Assembly: GCA_963814435.1 (NCBI GenBank)
Contig: CAWFCV010000004.1
Coordinates: 62,001 to 126,000, forward strand
Direction: 5' to 3'
Source: JAEUPI01 sp963814435
Lineage (GTDB): Bacteria > Pseudomonadota > Gammaproteobacteria > Burkholderiales > Burkholderiaceae_C
DNA: 64,000 nucleotides
The notes below the pieces were generated by a model that had not been told where the DNA came from, made no database searches, and was given only the letters and a program-made list of their open reading frames with translations. How positions within the stretch are numbered: position 1 is the first letter of the stretch; each line of letters opens with the position of its first letter. Shown one piece after another: positions 35,386 to 44,140 of this stretch. The translations under genes and the position numbers were made by a program.

Positions 35386-36753
35386 CTAGGCCGCGGCCAT
35401 GTGCAGGTGCACGACGGTGCCCTGGCCGACCGCGCTCTCGATTTCCATGCGGCCGCCAGATCGTTCGATGATGCGTTGCGCCAGCGCGAGCCCTACGCCC
35501 AGGCCGCGCGGCTTGGTGGTGTAGAAGGGCTTGCCCACGCGCTCGAGCTGCTGTGCCGTCATGCCCGGTCCGCTGTCGCGCACCGACAGCGTGACCCCAC
35601 CGCCGGCGGGCGCCAGCGAGCAGTTCACCGCGATGCGCCCACCCGGTTGCACCGCCTCGATGGCGTTGGACAGCAAGCTGCGCAGCACCTGGCCCAGCAG
35701 CAGCGGGTTGCCGCGCACCGCCGGCAGCGCCGGTGCCGTGGTGGCGTCGAGCGTGATGTCGCGGGTCTTCAGCTCGCGCGCGATGTCGTTCAGGCACAGC
35801 TGCACCAGCGGGCCGATCGCCACGGTGGTCGATGGTTCACTCAACGGCCGGGTGTACGACAGCAGCTCGCGCACCCAGGCTTCGAGCCGGTCGGATTGCG
35901 CCACGATGTCGTCGGCGGCCTCGCGAATGCGCGCCGGGTCGGAGCCGGGAATCAGCTCGGCCGAGCTGCGGATCGAGGCCAGCGGATTGCGGATGCCGTG
36001 TGCCACCGCCGTGCTCATCTCGCCGATGGCGGCCAGCGTCTCGTTGTTCACGAGCTGGCGTTGCTGCAGGCGGATCGTCAGGTCGGCGCGCCGCACCAGC
36101 CCGAACAACACGAGGAACAGGATGACGCCGAAGACGGCACCGCCTGCGGCGATGTAGATGCGCAGCTGCTGCAGCATGAGCATCAGGCCGCGCGGGTTCT
36201 TGTAGAACTCGATCGCACCGATCACCTGACCGGTCTTGACGTCGAGCACCGGCACGTAGATCTCGACGAACAGGTTGTCCGGCTGGCGCAACTGCTCGTA
36301 TTCGGCCTTGCCCTGCAGGCGCTGCGCCTCGGTCTTGCTTTCAACGACCACCGCGCCACCCAGCGCCTCGTCGAGCTCGTCGTTCGAGCCGAACTGGCGG
36401 CCGATCAGCGCCTGGTCGCTCGACCAGATCACGCGTTTGCCGGTGTCGTACAGGTTGGCCCGCAGCACGTCGGGCATGCCGGCGATGTGCTTGAACGATT
36501 CCTCCACCACGCCGGGTGGCGGCAACGTAGGCTGGCGAAAGAAGTCCTGCAGCGGCGTTTCCACCAGCATCAGGCTTTGCACGAACTCGCGCGTCAGCGA
36601 GCCTTCCTGCACCAGCATGCGCTGGGTCACGAACCAGCCCATCAGCCAGACGCAGGCGACCGCGATCGCGGTGATGGTGGCCAACGCGAGCACGCCGAAC
36701 CAGCGCGTCAGGTTCAGCGGGCGCAGGCGTTCGACGGCGAGGGTTCGGGTCAT
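35386..36753 (-). CDS. sensor histidine kinase, partner of the NtrC-type regulator
   Basis: A 455-residue membrane kinase. TM1 at about 17-40, a ~155-residue periplasmic region, TM2 at about 199-220. The periplasmic part shows KTGQVIGAIEFYKNP, a single-Cache/PAS-like strand pattern. H-box VAHGIRNPLASIRSSAE with His252, N-box LRSLLSNAIEAV, G1 RDSGPGM and G2 GLGVGLALAQRI are intact. It probably senses an extracytoplasmic cue and phosphorylates the regulator encoded next. Two tandem dyads lie 60-100 bases upstream of the start. Confidence 0.9.
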   Translation of the reverse strand: MTRTLAVERLRPLNLTRWFGVLALATITAIAVACVWLMGWFVTQRMLVQEGSLTREFVQSLMLVETPLQDFFRQPTLPPPGVVEESFKHIAGMPDVLRANLYDTGKRVIWSSDQALIGRQFGSNDELDEALGGAVVVESKTEAQRLQGKAEYEQLRQPDNLFVEIYVPVLDVKTGQVIGAIEFYKNPRGLMLMLQQLRIYIAAGGAVFGVILFLVLFGLVRRADLTIRLQQRQLVNNETLAAIGEMSTAVAHGIRNPLASIRSSAELIPGSDPARIREAADDIVAQSDRLEAWVRELLSYTRPLSEPSTTVAIGPLVQLCLNDIARELKTRDITLDATTAPALPAVRGNPLLLGQVLRSLLSNAIEAVQPGGRIAVNCSLAPAGGGVTLSVRDSGPGMTAQQLERVGKPFYTTKPRGLGVGLALAQRIIERSGGRMEIESAVGQGTVVHLHMAAA

Positions 36754-36813
36754 GGTCGGGCCGCAGTCTTGTTTATTGGTCTGCCCGCCGATCGGATGTG
36801 TGTGGGGCAACGA

Positions 36814-36855
36814 TTGGGTGAGGTGACCCACCACTGGGTGGGTGAAATGCCCCAA
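36814..36855. promoter_or_regulatory. two tandem dyad sites upstream of the histidine kinase
   Basis: Site 1, 36814-36831: TTGGG-TGAGGTGA-CCCAC. Site 2, 36838-36855: GTGGG-TGAAATGC-CCCAA. Their centres are 24 bases apart, a little more than two helical turns, as expected for co-operative binding by an oligomeric regulator. They are 61-102 bases upstream of the kinase ATG (minus strand), suggesting autoregulation of the two-component operon, and about 260 bases upstream of the sigma gene. Confidence 0.55.
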
Positions 36856-36946
36856 TTGTCACGCTGGCGGCGACGCGATCGACGCGGTCGCCTTGCAAAT
36901 CAATCACTTGGGGCACGGCAGTGGTCTGGCACGGATTGTGAATGGT

Positions 36947-36968
36947 AATTGGGAAGATTTTCCCAATT
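36947..36968. promoter_or_regulatory. perfect dyad upstream of the ECF sigma gene
   Basis: Inverted repeat AATTGGGAA-GATT-TTCCCAATT, 9-bp perfect arms, about 145 bases upstream of the ECF sigma start. Its core TTGGG-N8-CCCAA (36949-36966) matches the spacing of the site over the DUF6502 promoter. A candidate operator for the ECF-CHAT-protease operon. Confidence 0.55.
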
Positions 36969-37113
36969 TGTTCGATCCGAGTCAAATGTGCCCGTCCCGC
37001 ATCGCCCGACAACTCGCTCGCCCAGTCTGCGTGGAAGCCCTGTGCTGGCACGCAGCCCCCGGCGTGGTCGAGGTGTCGGCGCCGCCTGCGGGCAATCCAA
37101 GGAGCCCCCGATC

Positions 37114-37755
37114 ATGGTCGCGACACTCGAACCGCCTCGCGCACAGGCTGGTCGCCCGGATCGGCACCCGACCGTGAACGGGCGCGTACCGTCCGCGTCC
37201 GACGATGACGCCAGCCTGGTGGCGCGCTGCCTGCGCGGCGAAGCGGCGGCGTGGACGGTGTTGGTGCAGCGATATCAGAGGCTGGTGTTTGCCATCGTGC
37301 GCCGCACCGGGCTCGATGAGCACACCGCGGCCGACGTGTTCCAGACCGTGTTCTCCCGGCTGGTGCAGCACCTGCCGCGCATCGGCGACCCGAGCCGTCT
37401 GCAGGCCTGGATCGTCACGACTGCGAAGCGCGAAGCCATCCTGCAGGCGCAACGCGGCCAGCGCGTGGTGTCGATGACCCGTTCGGCCGACGGTGACGAC
37501 GATGCCAACGAGTGGGACCTGGCCGACGAGACGCCGACGGCCGAAGACGCCCTCGACGAGTTGCAGCAGCTGCACCGGGTGCGTCTGGCGCTGGACCGGC
37601 TGGAGCCCCGCCAGCGCGACTTGATGCTGCTGCTGTTCAATGACGACGATCGCAAGGTGTCCTACGATGACATCGCCGCGCAGCTGGGCATCCCGGTCGG
37701 CAGCATCGGTCCCACCCGCGCGCGCTGTCTGGAGAAGCTGCGCCGCATGTTGTGA
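37114..37755 (+). CDS. ECF-type RNA polymerase sigma factor
   Basis: A 213-residue sigma-70 family protein of ECF type. Region 2 (about 30-100) reads LVARCLRGEAAAWTVLVQRYQ then DVFQTVFSRLVQHL, and region 4 (about 150-210) ends in the helix-turn-helix SYDDIAAQLGIPVGSIGPTRARCLEKL. No region 3 is present. The first ~25 residues are Pro/Arg-rich. AAGGAG nine bases upstream supports ATG 37114. It is the first gene of a co-directional set with a 178-residue protein, a TPR-CHAT protein and a subtilisin, with no recognised zinc-type anti-sigma factor, so control by the next small protein or by proteolysis is plausible. Confidence 0.88.
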   Translation: MVATLEPPRAQAGRPDRHPTVNGRVPSASDDDASLVARCLRGEAAAWTVLVQRYQRLVFAIVRRTGLDEHTAADVFQTVFSRLVQHLPRIGDPSRLQAWIVTTAKREAILQAQRGQRVVSMTRSADGDDDANEWDLADETPTAEDALDELQQLHRVRLALDRLEPRQRDLMLLLFNDDDRKVSYDDIAAQLGIPVGSIGPTRARCLEKLRRML

Positions 37756-37842
37756 CGCCACGCATTCCGGGGGTGGGCGGGCAGGTATCTGGGCCGATGG
37801 ATCCTGCTCTGTAGCGCAATCGCAACCGATTGGCACCTCCGA

Positions 37843-38379
37843 ATGAAGTCACTCGACCACTACACCGACGGTGAATTCGAAGCCCTGGTTCGGCGCGCCG
37901 CGGCCCTGCCCGATGCCCCGCCCGGCTGGGTGCGCAAGGCCGAGAACGCCTTCGTCGGCCGCCCGGCGCCCGGCTGGTCCGAGTCGGTGCAGGCCTTCAT
38001 CAACAAGGTCGCCGCGGTCCTTACCTTCGACAGCTGGGCGCCATCGCCACTGATCGCGGGTGTGCGCGGCGTGCCGTCGGAGACGCGGCATCTGCTGTTC
38101 AGTACCCAAGGGCGCGACATCGACCTGCGCATCACGGCCACGGCGCAGCACTTCGCGCTGGCGGGCCAGATCCTCGGGCCGGACGAATCCGGGGTCGTGG
38201 AGCTGAGCCCCGAGGCCACCGAGCCGCCCGATGGCGACGCCGTCCACACCGCGTCACTGGACGAACTCGGCGAATTCCGGCTCGAGGGCATCGGGCGCGG
38301 CACCTACCGCATGACCCTGCGGCTCGGCGGCGATGAAATCGCGCTGCCGCCCATCGCCGTGGGAGAGCGCCCGCGCTGA
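37843..38379 (+). CDS. hypothetical protein between ECF sigma and TPR-CHAT genes
   Basis: A soluble 178-residue protein with no signal peptide or membrane segment. The N-terminal helix FEALVRRAAALPDAPPGWVRKAE resembles the start of anti-sigma or sigma-regulatory proteins. The rest is beta-rich: LLFSTQGRDIDLRITATA and FRLEGIGRGTYRMTLRLGG look like a carboxypeptidase-regulatory/Ig-like sandwich. Two acidic loops (SPEATEPPDGDA) lie between strands and would be accessible to proteases. Its place directly between a sigma factor and a caspase-like protein makes it a candidate adaptor, anti-sigma factor or protease substrate. That is an inference; I do not recognise the family. Confidence 0.75.
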   Translation: MKSLDHYTDGEFEALVRRAAALPDAPPGWVRKAENAFVGRPAPGWSESVQAFINKVAAVLTFDSWAPSPLIAGVRGVPSETRHLLFSTQGRDIDLRITATAQHFALAGQILGPDESGVVELSPEATEPPDGDAVHTASLDELGEFRLEGIGRGTYRMTLRLGGDEIALPPIAVGERPR

Positions 38380-38399
38380 AACGCCACAGGACGCTGCCC

Positions 38400-41237
38400 G
38401 TGCTCATGCCGGTCGGCTCAGCGCAGTCGCTGGCCGAACAACTGACCGACAACGCCAACGCGCCCACCGGCGACTGGTGCGAAAGCAAGCGCCAGGGCGT
38501 GGCCTGGGCGCTGAAGGACATCTGCTACGCGGCGTGGAACAGCGCGCCGGACCGCGCCGTGCGCGCTGCCGGCGCGCTGCGCGGGCTGTGCCGCGACGCA
38601 CCGGCGCCCGACGCGGCGTCGCATGGCGAGATCGAAGCCCTGGCCGAGTGGACCGAGGGCATCGCCCAGCTCACCCGCGCGCAGATGAAGGCGGCCGTCG
38701 CCTGCTTCGACGCCGCGGCGCGGCGGTTTCGCGCGCTCGGGCAGCTGCGCCACGCGGCGTTGACGCAGGTGCCGAAGATCATGGCGCTGTCGATGCTCGG
38801 CGAGCACGCGGCGGCAACCGAGTGTGCCGAGATCACGCAACGCTCGTTCGTCGCCGAAGGCGACCTGCTGGCCGCGGCCAAGGTCAGCCTCAACCTCGGC
38901 AGCCTGCACATGCTGCGTGACGCTTACTCCCGCGCCGCGCGCCACTACCGCGAGGCGGCGGTGCATTTCGCCCGCATGGGCGATCGCGAGCATTCGGTGA
39001 TGGCCGACGTGGGTCTGGCCGATGCGCTGACATCGCTGGGCGACTTCGACGAATCGCTGCGCATCTACGCGCGGGCGCGCATGCGGGCGCAGGCCCACGG
39101 ACTGGCGGTGCTGGAGGCGATCGTCGACGAGTCGGTCGCGTTGCTGCAGCTGGTGCGCGGCCAGTACCGTGACGCGCTGGCCGGCATGGAGAACGCGCGG
39201 CGGCGTTATGAGCAGCTCGAGATGCCGCAGCAGCTGGCGATCGCCGAGAAACAGCTTGCCGACGCCTACCTGGAGCTGCGGCTGCTGCCCGAGGCGCTGG
39301 CGCTGTTCGACACCGCGTTGCGCACGTTCGACACCCTGGGCCTGCACAACGAGCAGGCCTGGACGATCGCGCAGCGTGGCCGCACGCTGGCGCTGCTGGG
39401 CCGCACCCAGGCCGCGGGCGACGCGTTCGCCGATGCGGCATTGCGCTTTTCGACCCAGCAGAACACGGTGGGCACGGCCTGGGTGACGCTGGCGCGGGCA
39501 GAGCTGGCGCTCGCCGGCGGCGACATGGCCGCCGCGGTGCTCGCCGCCGAGCATGCGGCCGCGGCCTTTGCCGGGCAGGGACGCGCCGATGCGCAGGCGC
39601 GCGCCGAAGTCGTGGTGGCCGAGGCGACGTTTCGCCAGGGCGACGTGCCGCGCGCGCGCGCGCTGTTCGACGCCACGCTGGAACGAGCCACGGCATCGCA
39701 ACTGGTGGCGGTCCAGGTGCGCTGCTGGACGGGCAAGGGCCTGGCTGCGATGGCGATGGCCGATCAGCCGGCCGCCCGCCTCGCGCTGGAGACCGCGGTG
39801 GAGCTGTTCGAGGACCAGCGTGCCGCGTTGCCCGACACCGACCTGCGCAGCGCCTTCCTCACCGACCACCTGCGGCCGTTCCGCGAGCTGTTGCGCCTGG
39901 ACCTGCTGGCCCAGGATGGCGCCGAGGATGCGGCGGGCGCGGCGTCCCAGGTGCTGTGCCAGCTCGAGCGCGTTCGCGCCCGCGCCATGGACGAGCAGCT
40001 GGCGGCGGGCCAGGCCACGCACGACGATGCGCGCGCGCCGGTCCTGCGCACGCGGTTGAACTGGCTGGTCCGGCGTGTGCAGCGCCAGAACGATGAGGGC
40101 GAACCCTCGGCCGTGTTGACCGACGAACTGCGCGCGACCGAGCGCGAGCTGCTGGAGCGTGTGCGCCGCCAGCGCATCGGCGGGCCGCTGGTGCGCACCC
40201 ACGCGCTGCCGGCGGCCGGACTGCGGGTCGATGTGCTGCAGCGGCAGCTCGGCGTGGGCGACGCGCTGGTCGAGTACGGCGTGCTCGACGACGAACTGTT
40301 CGCCTGCATCGTCACCCGCGATGGCGTCGCGCTGCAGCGGCACATGGCCTCCTGGCAGCAGGTGCGCGCCGCACTGCGTTCGGCGCGATTCCAGGTCGAG
40401 ACGCTGCGGCATGGTGCCGCGCCGGTTGCGCGGCACTTGCCGAGCCTGGCCCAACGGATGAACGCCCGGCTGGCGCAGTTGCACCAGTTGGTGTGGGCGC
40501 CGCTGGCCGATCGGGTGGCGGCGCATTCGCGCCTGCTGATCGTGCCGCACGGGCCGCTCGCGTCGTTGCCCTTTGCCGCGTTGCAGCAGCACGGGCGGTG
40601 CCTGTCCGAGCAGTATCAGCTGGCCGTGGCGCCCAGCGCCCGGCTGGCGCTGCAAGGGCTGCAGCGCCAGCCGCTGCCGCCGGCGCAGGCGCTGGTGGTC
40701 GGTGAATCGTCGCGACTGGCGCACGCCGCGCACGAGGCGTGCGGCGTGGCCGCCCTGTTCGAGCAGTCGACCGCGCTGATCGGGGCCGATGCCACGCTGG
40801 AGCGGTTGCGCCAGCACATCGGCGAGGCCGAGGTCGTGCACCTGGCCTGCCACGCGCAATTCCGCTCCGACAACCCGCGGTTTTCGGCGCTTCACCTGCT
40901 GGACGGCGCGCTGACCGCCGAGGCGACCGAATCGCTGCCGCTGAAGGCCGGCGTCGTTGTGCTGAGCGCCTGCGAGACCGGCCTGGCCGACTACGGCGAG
41001 GCCGACGACATGGTCGGACTGGTGCGCTCGTTCATGGTCGGAGGCGCCGCTCGGGTGCTGGCCAGCCTGTGGCCGATCGACGACGCCGTCACGGCGGACT
41101 TCATGGCGCAGTTCTACCGTGCGTTGCGCGCCGGCGCCGCACCGGCGGCCGCGGTGCAGCGGGCGCAGGCCGAGCTGCGGGCGCGGCATGCGCATCCGTA
41201 TTACTGGTCGGCGTTCACGCTGTACGGCGGTTGGTGA
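38400..41237 (+). CDS. TPR-CHAT caspase-like protein
   Basis: A 945-residue cytoplasmic protein. Residues about 60-450 are tandem tetratricopeptide repeats (for example YSRAARHYREAAVHFARMGDRE, QYRDALAGMENARRRYEQL). A helical linker (about 500-600) leads to a C-terminal CHAT domain of about 320 residues with the caspase-type dyad: His818 in VHLACHAQFRSDNPRFSALHL and Cys858 in VVLSACETGLADYG; the final ASLWPIDDAVTADFMAQFY is typical. CHAT proteins cleave partner proteins in defence, cell-death or signalling systems. GTG 38400 is used; ATG 38406 is nearly equal. It lies 20 bases after the 178-residue protein gene. Confidence 0.88.
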   Translation: MLMPVGSAQSLAEQLTDNANAPTGDWCESKRQGVAWALKDICYAAWNSAPDRAVRAAGALRGLCRDAPAPDAASHGEIEALAEWTEGIAQLTRAQMKAAVACFDAAARRFRALGQLRHAALTQVPKIMALSMLGEHAAATECAEITQRSFVAEGDLLAAAKVSLNLGSLHMLRDAYSRAARHYREAAVHFARMGDREHSVMADVGLADALTSLGDFDESLRIYARARMRAQAHGLAVLEAIVDESVALLQLVRGQYRDALAGMENARRRYEQLEMPQQLAIAEKQLADAYLELRLLPEALALFDTALRTFDTLGLHNEQAWTIAQRGRTLALLGRTQAAGDAFADAALRFSTQQNTVGTAWVTLARAELALAGGDMAAAVLAAEHAAAAFAGQGRADAQARAEVVVAEATFRQGDVPRARALFDATLERATASQLVAVQVRCWTGKGLAAMAMADQPAARLALETAVELFEDQRAALPDTDLRSAFLTDHLRPFRELLRLDLLAQDGAEDAAGAASQVLCQLERVRARAMDEQLAAGQATHDDARAPVLRTRLNWLVRRVQRQNDEGEPSAVLTDELRATERELLERVRRQRIGGPLVRTHALPAAGLRVDVLQRQLGVGDALVEYGVLDDELFACIVTRDGVALQRHMASWQQVRAALRSARFQVETLRHGAAPVARHLPSLAQRMNARLAQLHQLVWAPLADRVAAHSRLLIVPHGPLASLPFAALQQHGRCLSEQYQLAVAPSARLALQGLQRQPLPPAQALVVGESSRLAHAAHEACGVAALFEQSTALIGADATLERLRQHIGEAEVVHLACHAQFRSDNPRFSALHLLDGALTAEATESLPLKAGVVVLSACETGLADYGEADDMVGLVRSFMVGGAARVLASLWPIDDAVTADFMAQFYRALRAGAAPAAAVQRAQAELRARHAHPYYWSAFTLYGGW

Positions 41238-41325
41238 GGCGGCGGTCGCACTTTTCTATGTATCAGGCCACCGCAACCGTGCTCTGTGTGTCCTTAGCAC
41301 CTCGACATTCGAAGGGGATCGTGCC

Positions 41326-42645
41326 GTGCTGCCGTGGCTGAATCGGATTGGCGGAGCGCGCCTGTTGTACCTCGTGGCGCTGCTCGCACTGGGTGTGCTG
41401 GTGCTTGGCGTCCCGGCGCCGGCGCGTGCTGACGCTGCTGGCGACGCCGTGGCGTCGGACGTGCTGGTGCAGCTGCGCAGCGCGGCCGCGCTGCAGCCGC
41501 TGCTGGTCAAGTACCGGTTGAGCCTGCTGGGCCGATTCGGCGCGCGCCCGATCTTTCGCCTCGGGGTGACCGGTGCCGACGATGTCGGCGCCAAGATCGA
41601 GGCGCTGCAGCTCGAACCGGACGTGCTGCAGGCCGAGCGCAACTTCATTCAGCGCAGCCCCGAGGCACGCAAGAACCTGGTCTGGGCCATCGGCACTCCG
41701 CAGGCCTATGCCGCGCAGTGGGCTCCGCAGGCACTTCGCCTGGGTGCTGCGCATGCCACCAGCCGCGGCGCCGGCGTGCGCGTGGCGGTGCTCGACACTG
41801 GTGTCGACGGCAGCCACCCGGCGTTGGCCGGCCGCTTGCTGCCGGGCTTCGACTTCGTCGACTTCGATGCCGACCCGTCGGAAGCAGGCGGTCCCGCCGA
41901 CCTCGGCTTCGGCCATGGCACCCACGTGGCGGGCCTGGTCGCGCTGGCGGCACCGGCGGCGCGCATCATGCCGCTGCGTGTGCTCGACACCAGCGGCCAG
42001 GGCAATGCCTGGGTGCTGGCCGAGGCGATCCTGCGTGCGGTGGATCCCGACGGCAACCCGGCCACCGATGACGGCGCGCACGTCATCAATCTGAGCCTGG
42101 GCACGGCGGCGCGCACGCGCATCCTCGACACCGTGGCCGCGCTGGCCAGCTGCGCGGTACCCGACCCCGCCGAGCCGGCGCCCGATCTTTCGGACCCCGG
42201 CTACAACGGCGACCGCGCGCGTTGCGCCCGCTTCGGCGGTGCGGTGATCGTCGCGGCCGCCGGCAACGACGGCAGCGCGTCGGTGCGCGAGTACCCGGCT
42301 GCCGAATCCGTCTACGGCCTGCTGTCGGTGACGGCCAGCGCCGCCACGGGCCGCCTGGCCGGTTTTGCCAACTCCGGCAACTGGATCGGTGTGGCCGCGC
42401 CGGGCGACGGCATCACCAGCAGCGTGCCCGGTGGCGAGTACGGCACCTGGAGCGGCACGTCGATGGCATCGCCGCTGGCCGCGGGCGTGGCGGCGCTCGT
42501 GCGCGCCGCCGAACCGGCGTTGACGCCCGATGACGTGGTGCGACGGCTGACCCGCACCGCGTCGCCGCTGTGCGGCACCGATCTGCGCCAGGTGGACGCC
42601 GCGCAGGCGTTGTCCGGCATCCGCAACGACGCCACCTGCCGCTGA
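41326..42645 (+). CDS. secreted S8 family serine peptidase (subtilisin-like)
   Basis: A 439-residue protease with a signal peptide (about 1-35, cleaved after ARA), a propeptide-like inhibitor_I9 region (SDVLVQLRSAAALQPLL), and the catalytic triad Asp157 (AVLDTGVDG), His200 (FGHGTHVAG) and Ser379 (GTSMASP). Two to four Cys in the C-terminal half may form disulfides. It is exported, unlike the CHAT protein. GTG 41326 with AAGGGG upstream is chosen. It follows the TPR-CHAT gene by 88 bases in the same direction, so it may be part of the same regulon. No PEP-CTERM or other sorting tail is visible. Confidence 0.88.
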   Translation: MLPWLNRIGGARLLYLVALLALGVLVLGVPAPARADAAGDAVASDVLVQLRSAAALQPLLVKYRLSLLGRFGARPIFRLGVTGADDVGAKIEALQLEPDVLQAERNFIQRSPEARKNLVWAIGTPQAYAAQWAPQALRLGAAHATSRGAGVRVAVLDTGVDGSHPALAGRLLPGFDFVDFDADPSEAGGPADLGFGHGTHVAGLVALAAPAARIMPLRVLDTSGQGNAWVLAEAILRAVDPDGNPATDDGAHVINLSLGTAARTRILDTVAALASCAVPDPAEPAPDLSDPGYNGDRARCARFGGAVIVAAAGNDGSASVREYPAAESVYGLLSVTASAATGRLAGFANSGNWIGVAAPGDGITSSVPGGEYGTWSGTSMASPLAAGVAALVRAAEPALTPDDVVRRLTRTASPLCGTDLRQVDAAQALSGIRNDATCR

Positions 42646-42838
42646 GCGGCCGACCGTTCGCTAACGTCGTCCTGACGCGGACGATCGTGCGGCGCGGGCG
42701 CGCCGTTGCGCGCAGTTGCGCGCGAATTTCGGCGCCGTCTCGCGCCATCCGATCGACGTATTTCGTGCCGCCCTGGTGCCTCTGTCACACGGGCGTCATT
42801 CGGCGCTCGTCAACGCCGTGACCAGGAAACCGATCGAC

Positions 42839-44140
42839 ATGGGCATGAAGCGCATCCTGATCTACTCGCACGACACCTTCGGTCTCGGCAACATCCGCCG
42901 CATGCTCGAGGTGGCGCGCCACCTGGTGCAATCGTCGCCCGAGGTGTCGGTGCTGGTCATCACCGGCTCGCCGATGCTGCATGCGTTTCGCATCCCGCCG
43001 GGCATCGACTACGTGAAGCTGCCGTGCCTGTCGCGCAACGCCGCGGGCCGCTACGGCGCGCGCTCGCTGTCGATGTCGCTGGAAGGCACGGTGCGGCTGC
43101 GCGCCAACCTGATCCGCACGGCGATCACCGACTTCGAGCCCGACCTGATCCTGGTCGACAAGAAGCCCTTCGGCGTCGAGGACGAACTGGCCGGGCGCGC
43201 TGGAATCGCTGCCGTCGGGCGCCGCGCCGCCCGAAGCTCGTGCTGCTGCTGCGCGACATCCTCGACAGCCCGGAATCGACCACGCGCGTGTGGCGCAAGA
43301 ACGGCTACTTCGAGGCCATCACGGCCTACTACGACCAGGTGCTGGTGGTCGGCTGCCCCGAGGTCTTCGACCTGCGCCACGAATACGGCTTTCCGCCGTT
43401 CGCCGCGGCCAAGGTGGAGTTCTGCGGCTACATCGCGCGCGAAGCCGGCCGGCGCACGCGCGACGACGTGCGCCGCGAACTCGGCGTGCACGCCGGCGAG
43501 CCGCTGGTGCTCGTCACGCCCGGCGGCGGCGAAGACGGCTACAGCCTGGTGAGCGCCGCGCTGCGTGCACTGGCCGAACGGCCGTCGGCCACGCGGCCGC
43601 GCACGCACATCGTCTGCGGGCCGGAGATGAGCGAGACCCAGCGCGCCGCGGTGGCGCAGGCCGTGTCGGCACTGCCGCGTGAGTCGTGCAGGACTTCAGC
43701 GACGACATGATGTCGCTGATGGCCGCTGCCGACGTGGTGGTGGCGATGGGCGGCTACAACACCGTGTGCGAGTTGCTCACGCTGCGCAAGCGCGCGGTCC
43801 TGGTGCCGCGCGTGCAGCCCGGCGTCGAGCAGTGCGTGCGCGCCGAGCGCATGGCCGCGATGGGCCTGCTGCGCATGGTGCACCCGATCGCAGCTGACGC
43901 CGGCCTCGTTGATGGCCGGCATCGACGCCGAACTCGCGGCCTGGCCCGGCGCGAGCAGCGTCCGGCGCTGCGCCGCCTCGACGGCCTGCGAGCGCGTCAC
44001 CGCTGCGGCTGTTCGAGCGCCATCGGCCTGCGCGCCGCGCGGCGCGCGAGCCGTGCCGCGGCCGCGCCTTCACCAACGCATCCGACCCGGGCACCCGCAT
44101 GGTCACACCGCGCGACCACGCCGTCCCATCGGCCTGCTAG
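42839..44140 (+). pseudogene. glycosyltransferase (MurG/GT28-like), several frameshifts
   Basis: A protein of about 420 residues split by at least five one-base shifts (near 43196, 43239, 43683, 43890 and 43965-44010). Read together: RILIYSHDTFGLGNIRRMLEVA, then LILVDKKPFGVEDEL, KLVLLLRDILDSPESTTRVW, VEFCGYIARE, LVTPGGGEDGYSLV, and the GT28 donor-binding pattern MAAADVVVAMGGYNTVCELL with HP at the end. This is the GT-B fold of the MurG/MGT type. It is a paralogue of the genes at 53412 and 55405. ATG 42839 starts the glycan locus. The end at 44140 is approximate because the last frame is uncertain. Confidence 0.75.

Larger units (their letters stand above)
36754..37113. other. divergent control region between histidine kinase and ECF sigma genes
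   Basis: A 360-base gap without a supported gene. It is locally richer in AT and holds three of the five TTGGG-N8-CCCAA type dyads listed separately. A partial sigma54-like element TGGCAC lies at 36927-36932 but lacks a good -12 GC. AAGGAG near 37099 is the ribosome site of the sigma gene. Confidence 0.5.

Noticed and set aside
36925..36945. Sigma54 promoter TGGCAC-N-TTG for the ECF sigma gene
   Set aside because: The -24 half fits but the -12 half reads GTGA where TTGC is expected, so the match is too weak.
38418..41195. Very long minus-strand frame opposite the TPR-CHAT gene
   Set aside because: Low-complexity Arg/Gln/His/Gly content without any domain; the CHAT protein on the plus strand has complete catalytic motifs.
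37114..42645. Type III-E CRISPR (craspase) locus
   Set aside because: No cas genes, no array and no recognised Csx30-like protein; only the sigma-plus-TPR-CHAT theme is shared.
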